Part shown: piece by piece, positions 17,624-25,004 of the stretch | How positions within the stretch are numbered: the first letter of the stretch is position 1 | Layout of the letters: every line of letters begins with the position of its first letter | NCBI GenBank assembly: GCA_964521195.1 | Contig: CAZFRE010000002.1 | Coordinates: forward strand, 124,001 to 188,000 | Direction of reading: 5' to 3' | Length of the DNA: 64,000 bases | From: CAWDNM01 sp964521195 | GTDB lineage: Bacteria > Actinomycetota > Coriobacteriia > Anaerosomatales > JAAXUF01 | Notes under the pieces: model-generated | Databases searched by the model: none | Seen by the model: the letters and a program-made list of their open reading frames with translations, nothing else | What the model was told of the DNA's origin: nothing | Translations under genes and position numbers: made by a program

Positions 17624-18013
17624 TCAGTTCGCGTGATCGTGGCCCCGGCACGAGTGGTCCTGCCCAAACGGGACGAGAGCGCCGCCCACGTAGGCCGTGA
17701 CCGCCTCACGCGGCGTCGCTGAGTCCCCGTCGAACAGTGCGGTGATGCCGTGAGCGGTCATCGCGGCGAGCGGGCCACGCCCCATGCCGACGACGATCGC
17801 CGTGTCGACGCCGGCTTGTGCGAGCATCGCCACCGTCATCCCGCATCCGCCATGCTCGTGCGGGGGGTTGACCAGAACGTGCGCGCCGGTGATCACGCCG
17901 TCCACGACGTCGACGACGGTGAACGAGTCCGCGTGACCGAAGTGGCCGGACCGCGGGGCGTCTATCCCTCCGGCGCCGTCGGTCGGGATCGCGATACTCC
18001 TTGTGGTGGCCAT
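17624..18013 (-). CDS. Dinitrogenase iron-molybdenum cofactor (NifX/NifB C-terminal) family protein
   Basis: A 129-residue small protein of the Nitro_FeMo-Co fold, starting at the ATG at 18013 behind AAAGGAG. Family features are the opening SIAIPTDG, the HFGHADSFTVVDV stretch, and GCGMTVAMLAQAGVDTAIV followed by GMGRGPLAAM. The C-terminus ends HSCRGHDHAN, a Cys/His-rich tail that may bind metal. Stand-alone members are common in anaerobes without nitrogenase, and no nif gene is present here. It follows the methyltransferase by 34 bases on the same strand, probably in one operon controlled from the palindrome at 18677. Confidence 0.88.
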   Translation of the reverse strand: MATTRSIAIPTDGAGGIDAPRSGHFGHADSFTVVDVVDGVITGAHVLVNPPHEHGGCGMTVAMLAQAGVDTAIVVGMGRGPLAAMTAHGITALFDGDSATPREAVTAYVGGALVPFGQDHSCRGHDHAN

Positions 18014-18047
18014 GGTGCTCCTTTCATGCGCGGGCACGGGCCCGCGG

Positions 18048-18638
18048 CTACAGACCACAGACGACAGGCTTGCGCGCCGTGATCAGCGAGTGGTGCGGGA
18101 GTGCCCGATGGATCACGACGTCGCCGTACCCGACAGCCTCGATGGCCTGTGCGATCGTCTCGGCGGGAACGCGGATGCTCTGTGAAGGCCCGATCCCGCT
18201 GTCCCCGGGCGCCCAGTCGGCAACGAGCAGCTGTCCGCCGATCTGGGTGAGCCGCAGCGCCTCGCGGTAGTTGTCTCGGGGATCCACCAGCTCGTGATGC
18301 AGGTTGATCATGACCACGAGATCCGCCTCACCGGTCGCGAGCGGAATCGCGCTCTCCTTGCCGAGAAGTGGCCTCAGGCGTCCGCAGTGCGATTCAGGTC
18401 GATGCTCGTGCATCCACCGGACGGCTGCGGGCTCGATGTCGACCGCGTACACGAGTGCGTCCGGGGCCAGCTCAGCGAACTTGCAGGCGAACAGCCCGGT
18501 GCCGGCGCCGACGTCGATGATCGTCCGCGGTGACGGATCGCCGAGGGCGCCCCACATCACCGTGGGCGGGAGATACTCGAGGCGGGCGGGGTCGTTCAGG
18601 CGCTCGAGGTGCTCGATACTGAACTTCTCGTGAGGCAC
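18048..18638 (-). CDS. Class I SAM-dependent methyltransferase
   Basis: A 196-residue methyltransferase. I chose the GTG at 18638, with GGAG five bases upstream. The SAM-binding motif I reads IIDVGAGTGLFACKFAE, followed by the acidic turn AVDIEPAAV and the ADLVVMINLHHELVDP and QLLVADWAPGDSGIGPS motifs. The acceptor is unknown. The motif pattern resembles ubiE/arsenite-type small methyltransferases, but the arsenite-type cysteine set is absent. It is the first gene of an apparent two-gene operon with the FeMo-cofactor-family protein. A CsoR/CstR-like palindrome lies about 40-55 bases before its start. Confidence 0.87.
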   Translation of the reverse strand: MPHEKFSIEHLERLNDPARLEYLPPTVMWGALGDPSPRTIIDVGAGTGLFACKFAELAPDALVYAVDIEPAAVRWMHEHRPESHCGRLRPLLGKESAIPLATGEADLVVMINLHHELVDPRDNYREALRLTQIGGQLLVADWAPGDSGIGPSQSIRVPAETIAQAIEAVGYGDVVIHRALPHHSLITARKPVVCGL

Positions 18639-18676
18639 GTGGGCTCCGATTCCGGGCGACGGTGGCAGCGCGCATG

Positions 18677-18692
18677 ATACCCCTATGGGTAT
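18677..18692. promoter_or_regulatory. CsoR/CstR-type palindrome ATACCCCTATGGGTAT
   Basis: An ATACCC-N4-GGGTAT inverted repeat in the 93 bases between the histidine kinase gene and the methyltransferase start (18638, minus strand). Operators of CsoR-family repressors, especially the persulfide-sensing CstR branch, have this ATACC...GGTAT form. No CsoR-family gene is in the window. Confidence 0.5.
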
Positions 18693-18731
18693 ATACGGAA
18701 TCCACGCCGGGGTCAACCCGGGCGGTGTCTG

Positions 18732-19859
18732 TCAGGCGTCGACAGAGTGGCGCGGAATCGCGAATCCCACGACTGCCCCGCCGTCCGGGGCGTTCTCGGC
18801 GAAGACGCTGCCACCGTGGTCCTCCACGATATGCCGCGTGATCGCGAGCCCGAGCCCCGCACCGCCGGTGTCAGACGTCCGGGCCGAGTCGGCGCGGTAG
18901 AAGCGCTCGAAGACGTAAGGGAGGTCTTCTTCGGGGATTCCCTCGCCCGTATCGGCGACGCGAACCTCGAGGAGCCCGTCGTCGCGCACGTTGACGCTCG
19001 TCGTGACCGATCCCTGCGCGGTGTGCCGCACCGCGTTGGACAGGAGATTGCGCAACACCTCGGACAGCCGCACCTCATCCCCCAGCACCGTGTAGGGCCC
19101 TTCGGCCGCCAGTGTCCGTATCTCGATCGCCGGCGGTGCGCTCTCCGCAACGCGCGCCGTCTCGCGCTCGACCAACTCCGCCAGATCGAGCGAGACCATC
19201 TCGTAGCGCAGGTGCCCTGCCTCGGCTACCGCCAGCTCCTGCAAGTCGTTGACGAGCACGGACAGGTGAGCCAGGTCCGCGACGAGCGCGTCGAGGCGCG
19301 TCTGCGATGCCGGAAGGACGCCCTCGGCCATCCCTTCGGCTTGGACACGCGCGGCGGCGATCGGGTTGCGCAGTTCGTGCGCCACGTCTGCGACGAGTCG
19401 GCGTCGGAGCGACTCGGCCTCCTCCAGCGAGTCCGCCATGCGGTTGAAGGCATCACCGAGCGCCGCCACCTCGGTAGGCCCGGCGGGTTCGACGCGGTGG
19501 GTCAGGTCGCCGCCGGCGAGCTCTTCGGCGGCCGCCTCGAGGCGCGTGATCGGCTCGGCGAGGTAGCGCGCGAGCACGAGCGCGACGATCGCGGTGACGA
19601 CGATCGCGGCGACCGCGCCGACGTAGACGCTCCGGTCCACGCTGGCGATGAAGGTCTGCTCGGCGGCGCCGAGCATCAGCCGGCCCATGTGCATCCGCCC
19701 GGCACCTCCGCCGGGGGTGGGCAGGGTCGACAGGTAGTTGTCGAATGCCGTGGCGAGCGCGTTGCGCGCGACGAGCCCCACGGTCAGGACGGCGCCGAGC
19801 GAGACGAGTGCGATGGCGAGGAACACCTGGAGGCGCAGGCCGACCCGGCGCATCGTCAC
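18732..19859 (-). CDS. Sensor histidine kinase with HAMP domain
   Basis: A 375-residue membrane kinase. Two transmembrane helices (residues about 9-31 and 80-98) bracket a short outside segment containing GGGAGRMHMGRLML. A HAMP linker follows (RYLAEPITRLEAAAEELAGGDL). The phospho-acceptor is H161 in VAHELRNP. The ATPase region shows NLLSNAVRH (N box), VADTGEGIPEEDLPYVFERFYR (G1/F) and GGAGLGLAIT (G2). The GTG at 19859 overlaps the regulator's stop codon, so the two are translationally coupled; the ATG at 19853 is an alternative start. It is the partner of the response regulator at 20548. The signal is unknown. Confidence 0.92.
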   Translation of the reverse strand: MTMRRVGLRLQVFLAIALVSLGAVLTVGLVARNALATAFDNYLSTLPTPGGGAGRMHMGRLMLGAAEQTFIASVDRSVYVGAVAAIVVTAIVALVLARYLAEPITRLEAAAEELAGGDLTHRVEPAGPTEVAALGDAFNRMADSLEEAESLRRRLVADVAHELRNPIAAARVQAEGMAEGVLPASQTRLDALVADLAHLSVLVNDLQELAVAEAGHLRYEMVSLDLAELVERETARVAESAPPAIEIRTLAAEGPYTVLGDEVRLSEVLRNLLSNAVRHTAQGSVTTSVNVRDDGLLEVRVADTGEGIPEEDLPYVFERFYRADSARTSDTGGAGLGLAITRHIVEDHGGSVFAENAPDGGAVVGFAIPRHSVDA

Positions 19860-20548
19860 ACCTCGACCTTGTAGCCGACGCCGATGACGGTGCGCACGTA
19901 GCGCGGCTGCCGGGGATCGTCGCCGAGCTTCTTGCGGATGTTCTTCACGTGCGCGTCGACGGTGCGGTCGTAGCCTTCGAAGGCCTCTCCCGAGGCGGCC
20001 TCAAGCAGCTGGAGACGCGTGTACACCCTTCCCGGGTGCGCAGCCATCGTCGCGAGGATGTCGAACTCCGTCCGGGTGAGATCGACCACCCGGTCGGCAA
20101 CGGTGACCTCGCGCCGTTCGTGGTCGATGACGAGGTCGCCCAAGCGGATCGTCGTCGGCGCGCTCTCCTGTCGGGAGCACCGGCGCAACACGGCCTTGGC
20201 GCGCGCGACCACCTCGCGTGGGCTGAACGGCTTGGTGATATAGTCGTCGGCCCCCAGTTCCAGTCCGACGAGCCGGTCGACCTCATCGGCTTTGGCTGTG
20301 ACAAGGATGACCGGCAGCCCGATATCGCCGAAGCGCTTCGTGAGCTCGAGCCCGTCGATCCCGGGCAGCATGATGTCGACGAGCGCGAGGTCCGGATGGT
20401 GCGTGTCGGCCGCGACGACCGCGCTGATGCCGTCCGTAGCGGTCACCACGTCGTAGCCGTTCGCCTCGAGGTACTCGGACAACGCCGAGACGATGCTCTC
20501 GTTGTCATCAACGACCAGGATTGTCGGCACTGTCCGCTCCTTGCTCAT
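19856..20548 (-). CDS. OmpR/PhoB-family response regulator
   Basis: A 230-residue DNA-binding regulator. The receiver domain starts VPTILVVDDNES, with phospho-acceptor D58 in LVDIMLPG and the conserved lysine in YITKPFS. The C-terminal winged helix shows LTRTEFDILATMAAHPGRV and VDAHVKNIRKKLGDD, ending RTVIGVGYKVEV. I chose the ATG at 20548; neither it nor the in-frame ATG at 20557 has a strong ribosome site. It overlaps the kinase gene by 4 bases. Two nearby promoters (16243-16297 and 21252-21311) carry TTCAC direct repeats phased as expected for this regulator class, so they are candidate targets. Confidence 0.92.
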   Translation of the reverse strand: MSKERTVPTILVVDDNESIVSALSEYLEANGYDVVTATDGISAVVAADTHHPDLALVDIMLPGIDGLELTKRFGDIGLPVILVTAKADEVDRLVGLELGADDYITKPFSPREVVARAKAVLRRCSRQESAPTTIRLGDLVIDHERREVTVADRVVDLTRTEFDILATMAAHPGRVYTRLQLLEAASGEAFEGYDRTVDAHVKNIRKKLGDDPRQPRYVRTVIGVGYKVEV

Positions 20549-20589
20549 CGCCGTCATCTGAGTATCCCACTTCACACCTCTGACGCGCC

Positions 20590-20620
20590 AAGGGACGAGT
20601 GCCGTGGGCACTCGTCCCTT
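20590..20620 (-). terminator. Perfect 14-bp hairpin after the DUF2680-like gene
   Basis: AAGGGACGAGTGCC (20590-20603), GTG, GGCACTCGTCCCTT (20607-20620). It follows the stop codon at 20639 and precedes the response regulator start, so it likely insulates the two genes. Confidence 0.7.
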
Positions 20621-20638
20621 GAGATCGTGTACCAGGTG

Positions 20639-21217
20639 CTACTGGACCGTAGGCGCGGTGGCGCCGCAGGTACCGCTGCCGCAACCACCGTTGCCACGGT
20701 TGCCGTTGCCGGCGCCTCGCCCAGCGCCCTTACCGGCGCCCTTGCCGGCACCCTTGCCGCTTCCGGAGCCGGTCCCGTCGCAGTCTGCGTTGGCGGAGTC
20801 GACCCGGTCGTTGAGACGCGCCTCCATGTTCTTGAGCGCGGTGTCGGCCTGGGCCTGTGTGATGGTTCCGGCCTCGACCTTGTCGGCGAGCAGGGCCTTG
20901 CGGACCTTGAGCGCCTCAGCGACCACGGACGACGCGCTCACGTTCTTCTCGGCGGCGATCTGCGCGAAGGTCTTGCCCTCGGCTCGCTTCGCCTGCACCG
21001 CGGCGGCGTCGCTGCCGGTGAGCTTGGCGACCACATCGAGAAGTCGGCCACCGCTGTCGCGCATCGCGACGCCGAGGCGCAGGCCGGTGGTGCCGCATGC
21101 GCCGGCGACGGACGACGATGCGGCGGACGTGGCGGCGAAGCCGGAGACTGCGCTGCCGAGGACGACGCCCGCGACCAGTGCACCGGCTACTGCCGCTGCG
21201 ATTCGCTTCGCGTTCAT
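20639..21217 (-). CDS. Secreted DUF2680-like protein with Gly/Lys-rich tail
   Basis: A 192-residue exported protein. The ATG at 21217 has an excellent AAAGGAGGT. A signal peptide (AKRIAAAVAGALVAGVVLG) precedes a helical region in which LLDVVAKLTGSDAAAVQAKR and KTFAQIAAEKNVSASSVV resemble the short repeated helices of DUF2680/YckD proteins. A low-complexity GKGAGKGAGKGAGRGAG segment follows, then GCGSGTCGATAPTVQ with two cysteines. Function is unknown. Its promoter has the same TTCAC repeat layout as the NapH-like gene, and it lies directly upstream of the two-component genes, so joint control is likely. Confidence 0.78.
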   Translation of the reverse strand: MNAKRIAAAVAGALVAGVVLGSAVSGFAATSAASSSVAGACGTTGLRLGVAMRDSGGRLLDVVAKLTGSDAAAVQAKRAEGKTFAQIAAEKNVSASSVVAEALKVRKALLADKVEAGTITQAQADTALKNMEARLNDRVDSANADCDGTGSGSGKGAGKGAGKGAGRGAGNGNRGNGGCGSGTCGATAPTVQ

Positions 21218-21251
21218 CAGGTACCTCCTTTGTCGGACGGATGGTTCGTGC

Positions 21252-21311
21252 ATACTCAATGTGTCGCCGGTGGGTGAATTCGGCATGAACACCCGGCGCG
21301 GAGGCCGTGAA
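21252..21311 (-). promoter_or_regulatory. Three TTCAC/TTCAT direct repeats (22- and 11-bp spacing)
   Basis: On the minus strand TTCAC (21311-21307), TTCAT (21289-21285) and TTCAC (21278-21274) are spaced 22 and 11 bp, followed by GAGTAT (21257-21252) as a possible -10. This repeats the layout found at 16243-16280, which suggests control by the same OmpR-type regulator. Confidence 0.5.
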
Positions 21312-21395
21312 GTGCGTGGCGGATTCGCGGGGTGCTCGGACACGGCCGCTTGGAGGTGGGCGGGCGGCGCCCATTGCACGAGAACGGGGGTAGGC

Positions 21396-22319
21396 GTGAT
21401 AGATCTGGCAACGGCACTCGAGGACCAACGCGATCTGGTACGGCTGTGCACGGTTCCCCAAGAGTCGCGCGTGGCCGACCTCAAGACGTTCAACGACTTC
21501 TACGGGTTCGCGACGATCCTCAAGCGCTTCGCGCGCTATCCCGAGGCCGAGCCGGTCAAGGCGATCATCCCGCACGGCGTCTACTACGAGACCGACACGA
21601 TGCTCGATATGGAGCTCGCCTCGCAGTACCGCGCGGTGTTGAACTACCCGGCGTTTCGCGCGGACGCGTGGGCGGCGCAGGAGGGCCGAGTCGTCATTCC
21701 CGCGGCGAGCCCGTTCGTGTACGCGCTCTCACTCTTCCGCGAGGCCTATCCCGAGACCGTCGAGGGCTACGGGACGCTGTTCATCCCGGCCCACACGGTG
21801 CAGATCATGAGCACGTCAGCCAACTGGAGCCAGGTGGCGGACGAGCTGCTCGCACTTCCCGACGAGTACCAGCCCGTGACGGTGATCATGTACTTCCATG
21901 ACTACCTGAAAGGCCTGCACACGCAGTTCGAGCAGCGTGGCATGCGGATCGTCTCGGCGGGGCACAACGTCGATCCCGAGTTCATGTTCCGATGGCTGCA
22001 TCTGCTGTCCCAGCATCGGTTCGTGATGTCGAACGACATCGGCGGCGGCGTGCTGTACGCCGCCAAGGCGGGCAAGCCCGTCGTGATCATGTCCGAGCTT
22101 GCGAACGCCTTCTACGACCCCGCCGTCCACGCGGTCCACGGGCCCGTCATGAATCGGCAGGCTCGTGACATGCGCGACCGCATCGCGGACCTCTTCCGCG
22201 GCGATGACGAGACTGCGCTTGCCGAGGTCGTGGACTACCTCCTCGGCGTGGAGAACCTCAAGTCGCCCGAGCAGCTGCACGAGGACCTCGTCTACGCGGC
22301 GCGACTTGCTGAAGAGTAG
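21396..22319 (+). CDS. Uncharacterised GT-B-like protein upstream of tpl
   Basis: A 307-residue cytoplasmic protein that I cannot place in a named family. I chose the GTG at 21396, behind a G-rich stretch (GGGGGTAGG). The sequence alternates strands and helices, with IPHGVYYETDTMLDME, LFIPAHTVQIMSTSANW, VIMYFHDYLKGLHTQFE, GHNVDPEFMFRWLHLL and FVMSNDIGGGVLYAAKAGKP. The last segment resembles the donor-binding loop of GT-B glycosyltransferases and UDP-sugar epimerases, where a glycine-rich turn precedes a GKPV strand. That is inference from pattern only. It lies 194 bases upstream of tpl on the same strand; a functional link with tpl is not evident, while a wall-polymer locus begins 2 kb downstream. 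Confidence 0.65.
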   Translation: MIDLATALEDQRDLVRLCTVPQESRVADLKTFNDFYGFATILKRFARYPEAEPVKAIIPHGVYYETDTMLDMELASQYRAVLNYPAFRADAWAAQEGRVVIPAASPFVYALSLFREAYPETVEGYGTLFIPAHTVQIMSTSANWSQVADELLALPDEYQPVTVIMYFHDYLKGLHTQFEQRGMRIVSAGHNVDPEFMFRWLHLLSQHRFVMSNDIGGGVLYAAKAGKPVVIMSELANAFYDPAVHAVHGPVMNRQARDMRDRIADLFRGDDETALAEVVDYLLGVENLKSPEQLHEDLVYAARLAEE

Positions 22320-22513
22320 GTCACGAGCGCGCATGAGCAGGTATTCGTAGCTGCAATGACTATCGCACGTGCGATTGCGCGGGTGTTTGCGCCCGAGACG
22401 AACGATATCCCCTTCACTCGTCGCTGAGAGGCGGCAACAATGCGGCATGCAGTGAGTAGCGCGCTGCGGGCCGGCCATCGGTGCCTCGGCGCTTGAGTGA
22501 AGGGGAGTACGTC

Positions 22514-23914
22514 ATGACACGCCGCACCAGCTGGGCCGAGCCGTGGAAGATCAAGGTCGTCGAGCCGATCAAGATGACCACCCGCGATGAGCGCGAGCGC
22601 GCCATCCGCGACGCCGGCTACAACACGTTCCTGCTCAAGTCCGAGGACTGCTACATCGACCTGTTGACCGACAGCGGCACGAGCGCGATGTCGGACCGCC
22701 AGTGGGCGGGCATGATGCTCGGCGACGAGGCGTACGCCGGCTCGGCGAACTTCTACGCGCTCGAGGCCGCCGTGCAGAAGTACTACGGCTACGAGTACCT
22801 GATCCCCACGCACCAGGGCCGCGGCGCCGAGAACATCCTGTCGCAGATCCTCATCAAGGACGGCGACTACGTCCCCGGCAACATGTACTTCACCACCACG
22901 CGCCTGCACCAGGAGCTCGCCGGTGGCACCTTCCGCGACGTCATCATCGACGAGGCGCACGACCCGGCCTCCGAGCACCCTTTCAAGGGCAACATCGACC
23001 TCGACAAGGTGCGTGCGCTCGTCGCCGAGGTGGGCTCGGACCGCATCCCCTACATCACCATCGGCGTGACCGTGAACCTCGCCGGCGGCCAGCCCGTCTC
23101 GATGGCGAATCTGCGCGAGGTGAGCGCCTACTGCCGCGAGCAGGGCATCACCGTCATCCTCGACGCGACGCGCGCCGTCGAGAACGCGTACTTCATCCAG
23201 CAGCGCGAAGAGGGCTACGCCGACAAGACCGTGGCGCAGATCCTGCGCGAGCTGTGCGATCTGTCGGACGGCGCGACGATGTCGGGCAAGAAGGACAGCC
23301 TCGTCAACATCGGCGGGTGGCTCGCCGTGCGCGACAGGAAGGTCGCCGAGCAGGCGCAGAACCTCGTCGTCGTGTACGAGGGGCTCCACACCTACGGCGG
23401 CATGGCCGGCCGCGACATGCAGGCCATGGCGATCGGCATCGAGGAGTCGGTGCAAGACGACCACATGCGTTCGCGTATCGGCCAGGTCGAGTACTTGGGC
23501 AAGAAGCTGATCGATGCGGGCGTGCCGATCGTGCGGCCGATCGGCGGGCACGCCATCTTCCTCGACGCGATCGCGATGCTGCCGCACATCCCGCGCGAGG
23601 AGTTCCCGGCGCAGGCTCTTGCGGCCGCGCTCTACGTCGAGTCGGGCATCCGCGCGATGGAGCGCGGGGCCGTTTCGGCGGGGCGTGACGCGAAGACCGG
23701 CGAGAACCGGTATCCCAAGCTCGAGCTCGTGCGCCTCACGATCCCGCGCCGCGTCTACACGCAGGCGCACATGGACGTCACCGCGGAGAGCGTCATGGAG
23801 GTCATGGATCACGCGAGCAGCGTCCGCGGCCTGGCGTTCAACTACGAGCCGGAGTACCTGCGCTTCTTCCAGGCGCGCTTCGACACGGTGGGCGGCGACG
23901 GGATCTTCGCGTAG
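22514..23914 (+). CDS. tpl: Tyrosine phenol-lyase
   Basis: A 466-residue PLP enzyme that cleaves L-tyrosine to phenol, pyruvate and ammonia. I chose the ATG at 22514 behind AGGGGAG. It is clearly related to the tryptophanase at 4238 but carries the three tyrosine phenol-lyase determinants: T127 in YFTTTR (Thr124 in Citrobacter), R384 in MERG (Arg381) and F451 in LRFF (Phe448). The PLP aspartate is D217 and the Schiff-base lysine K260 in MSGKK. Length and order match the family over the full protein, with a short extra C-terminus (GGDGIFA). A 9-bp hairpin follows the stop. Confidence 0.94.
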   Translation: MTRRTSWAEPWKIKVVEPIKMTTRDERERAIRDAGYNTFLLKSEDCYIDLLTDSGTSAMSDRQWAGMMLGDEAYAGSANFYALEAAVQKYYGYEYLIPTHQGRGAENILSQILIKDGDYVPGNMYFTTTRLHQELAGGTFRDVIIDEAHDPASEHPFKGNIDLDKVRALVAEVGSDRIPYITIGVTVNLAGGQPVSMANLREVSAYCREQGITVILDATRAVENAYFIQQREEGYADKTVAQILRELCDLSDGATMSGKKDSLVNIGGWLAVRDRKVAEQAQNLVVVYEGLHTYGGMAGRDMQAMAIGIEESVQDDHMRSRIGQVEYLGKKLIDAGVPIVRPIGGHAIFLDAIAMLPHIPREEFPAQALAAALYVESGIRAMERGAVSAGRDAKTGENRYPKLELVRLTIPRRVYTQAHMDVTAESVMEVMDHASSVRGLAFNYEPEYLRFFQARFDTVGGDGIFA

Positions 23915-23942
23915 GGGACACGCGGCACAGACCGCTCGATTC

Positions 23943-23976
23943 GGTGCCCGCTCCGGCCTCGGCTGGCGCGGGCACC
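23943..23976. terminator. Hairpin between tpl and the convergent dehydrogenase gene
   Basis: GGTGCCCGC (23943-23951) pairs with GCGGGCACC (23968-23976); outer bases GCACAGAC and GTCTGTGC can extend the stem. It lies between convergent ends at 23914 and 24010. Confidence 0.6.
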
Positions 23977-24009
23977 ACTGTCTGTGCGACGCGACGTGGC
24001 GACGCGGCC

Positions 24010-24966
24010 TTACGGGACCAGCAGCACCTTCATGACGCCGCGTTCTTGCGCGCGCTCCATCGCCGAGACGGCGTCAGCGAGCGGGAAGCGCTCGGCGATG
24101 AGCGGGGTCGGCTCGACCTGTCCGCGCTCGAGCAGGCGCAGCGCCGGCGCGAACGGGCCGCAGCGCGATCCGACGACGGTGATCTCGTTGACGACGAAGG
24201 GCGCGAGGTCGAGCGTGACCTCGCCCGCGTAGGTGGACTTGAGCACGAGCGTGCCGCGGGGCCTGAGCGCGCGCCGAGCGAGGTCGAGCCCGCTCACTGA
24301 GCCGGTGGCTTCGACGACGATGTCGTATCCGTTGTCGGCGACGTGCTCCTCGGCGATCGTGGCGATGTCGCGGCGGGCGAGCAGCGCCTTCTGCAGCGCG
24401 TGGCGCGCGACCACGCGCAGTCCGGCGCCGGTGAGCGCAAGCACCTGCGCGACGAGCTGGCCCAACCGGCCGGCACCGACCAGCAGCACGCGGTCGGTCG
24501 GCGCGATGTGGACCTGCTCGAGGATCTCGAGCGCGGCGGCGAGCGGCTCGGTGAAGACAGCGGCGTCGTCGCTCACACCGTCGGGGACGCGGTGCAAGTT
24601 CGCGAGCGGCAGCGACACGTACTCGGCGTGGCAGCCGTCGCGGTTCACGATGCCGAGCACCGTGCGGGACTCGCAGTGCGTGGGGCGGCCGGCGAGGCAC
24701 GTCCCGCATGTCCCGCACGCGTCGTTGATCTCGCCTACCACACGGGCGCCGAGCCAGGCGGGATCCGGCGACTCGACCACCTCGCCCACGAACTCATGGC
24801 CGAGAACCCCGGCGTAGGGGTAGTAGCCGCGAGTCAGCTCGATGTCCGTGCCGCAGATACCCGAGAGGTGCACGCGGATCAGGGCCTCGCCGCGGGCGGC
24901 GGCGTCGGGCACGGGCAGGTCGTCTCGGACTGACAGGGCGCGGTCCTGAAGCCAGAGCGCCTTCAT
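24010..24966 (-). CDS. Zinc-dependent medium-chain dehydrogenase
   Basis: A 318-residue MDR alcohol dehydrogenase, starting at the ATG at 24966 behind GGGAGG. Catalytic zinc ligands are in SGICGTD and LGHEF with the acidic residue in VGEIND. The structural zinc cluster is CGTCGTCLAGRPTHC. The Rossmann motif is LLVGAGRLGQLVAQ. It lies 38 bases downstream of a CDP-polyol phosphotransferase gene on the same strand. In teichoic acid loci the MDR enzyme TarJ reduces ribulose-5-phosphate to ribitol-5-phosphate. That role is possible here, but the SDR at 33879 is an equal or better candidate, and a general sugar-alcohol dehydrogenase cannot be excluded. Confidence 0.87.
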   Translation of the reverse strand: MKALWLQDRALSVRDDLPVPDAAARGEALIRVHLSGICGTDIELTRGYYPYAGVLGHEFVGEVVESPDPAWLGARVVGEINDACGTCGTCLAGRPTHCESRTVLGIVNRDGCHAEYVSLPLANLHRVPDGVSDDAAVFTEPLAAALEILEQVHIAPTDRVLLVGAGRLGQLVAQVLALTGAGLRVVARHALQKALLARRDIATIAEEHVADNGYDIVVEATGSVSGLDLARRALRPRGTLVLKSTYAGEVTLDLAPFVVNEITVVGSRCGPFAPALRLLERGQVEPTPLIAERFPLADAVSAMERAQERGVMKVLLVP

Positions 24967-25004
24967 GGTTCCTCCCGTGGCGTCGTGAGCCTCGCGCGGC
25001 GCGC

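Noticed and set aside
20690..20760. Tandem DNA repeat in the DUF2680-like gene
   Set aside because: It is low-complexity coding sequence for Gly/Lys/Ala runs, not an independent repeat element.
22356..22427. A 23-codon frame (MTIARAIARVF...) before tpl as a leader peptide
   Set aside because: No ribosome site, no Tyr or Trp codons near its end, and no terminator-antiterminator pair; a regulatory leader is not supported.
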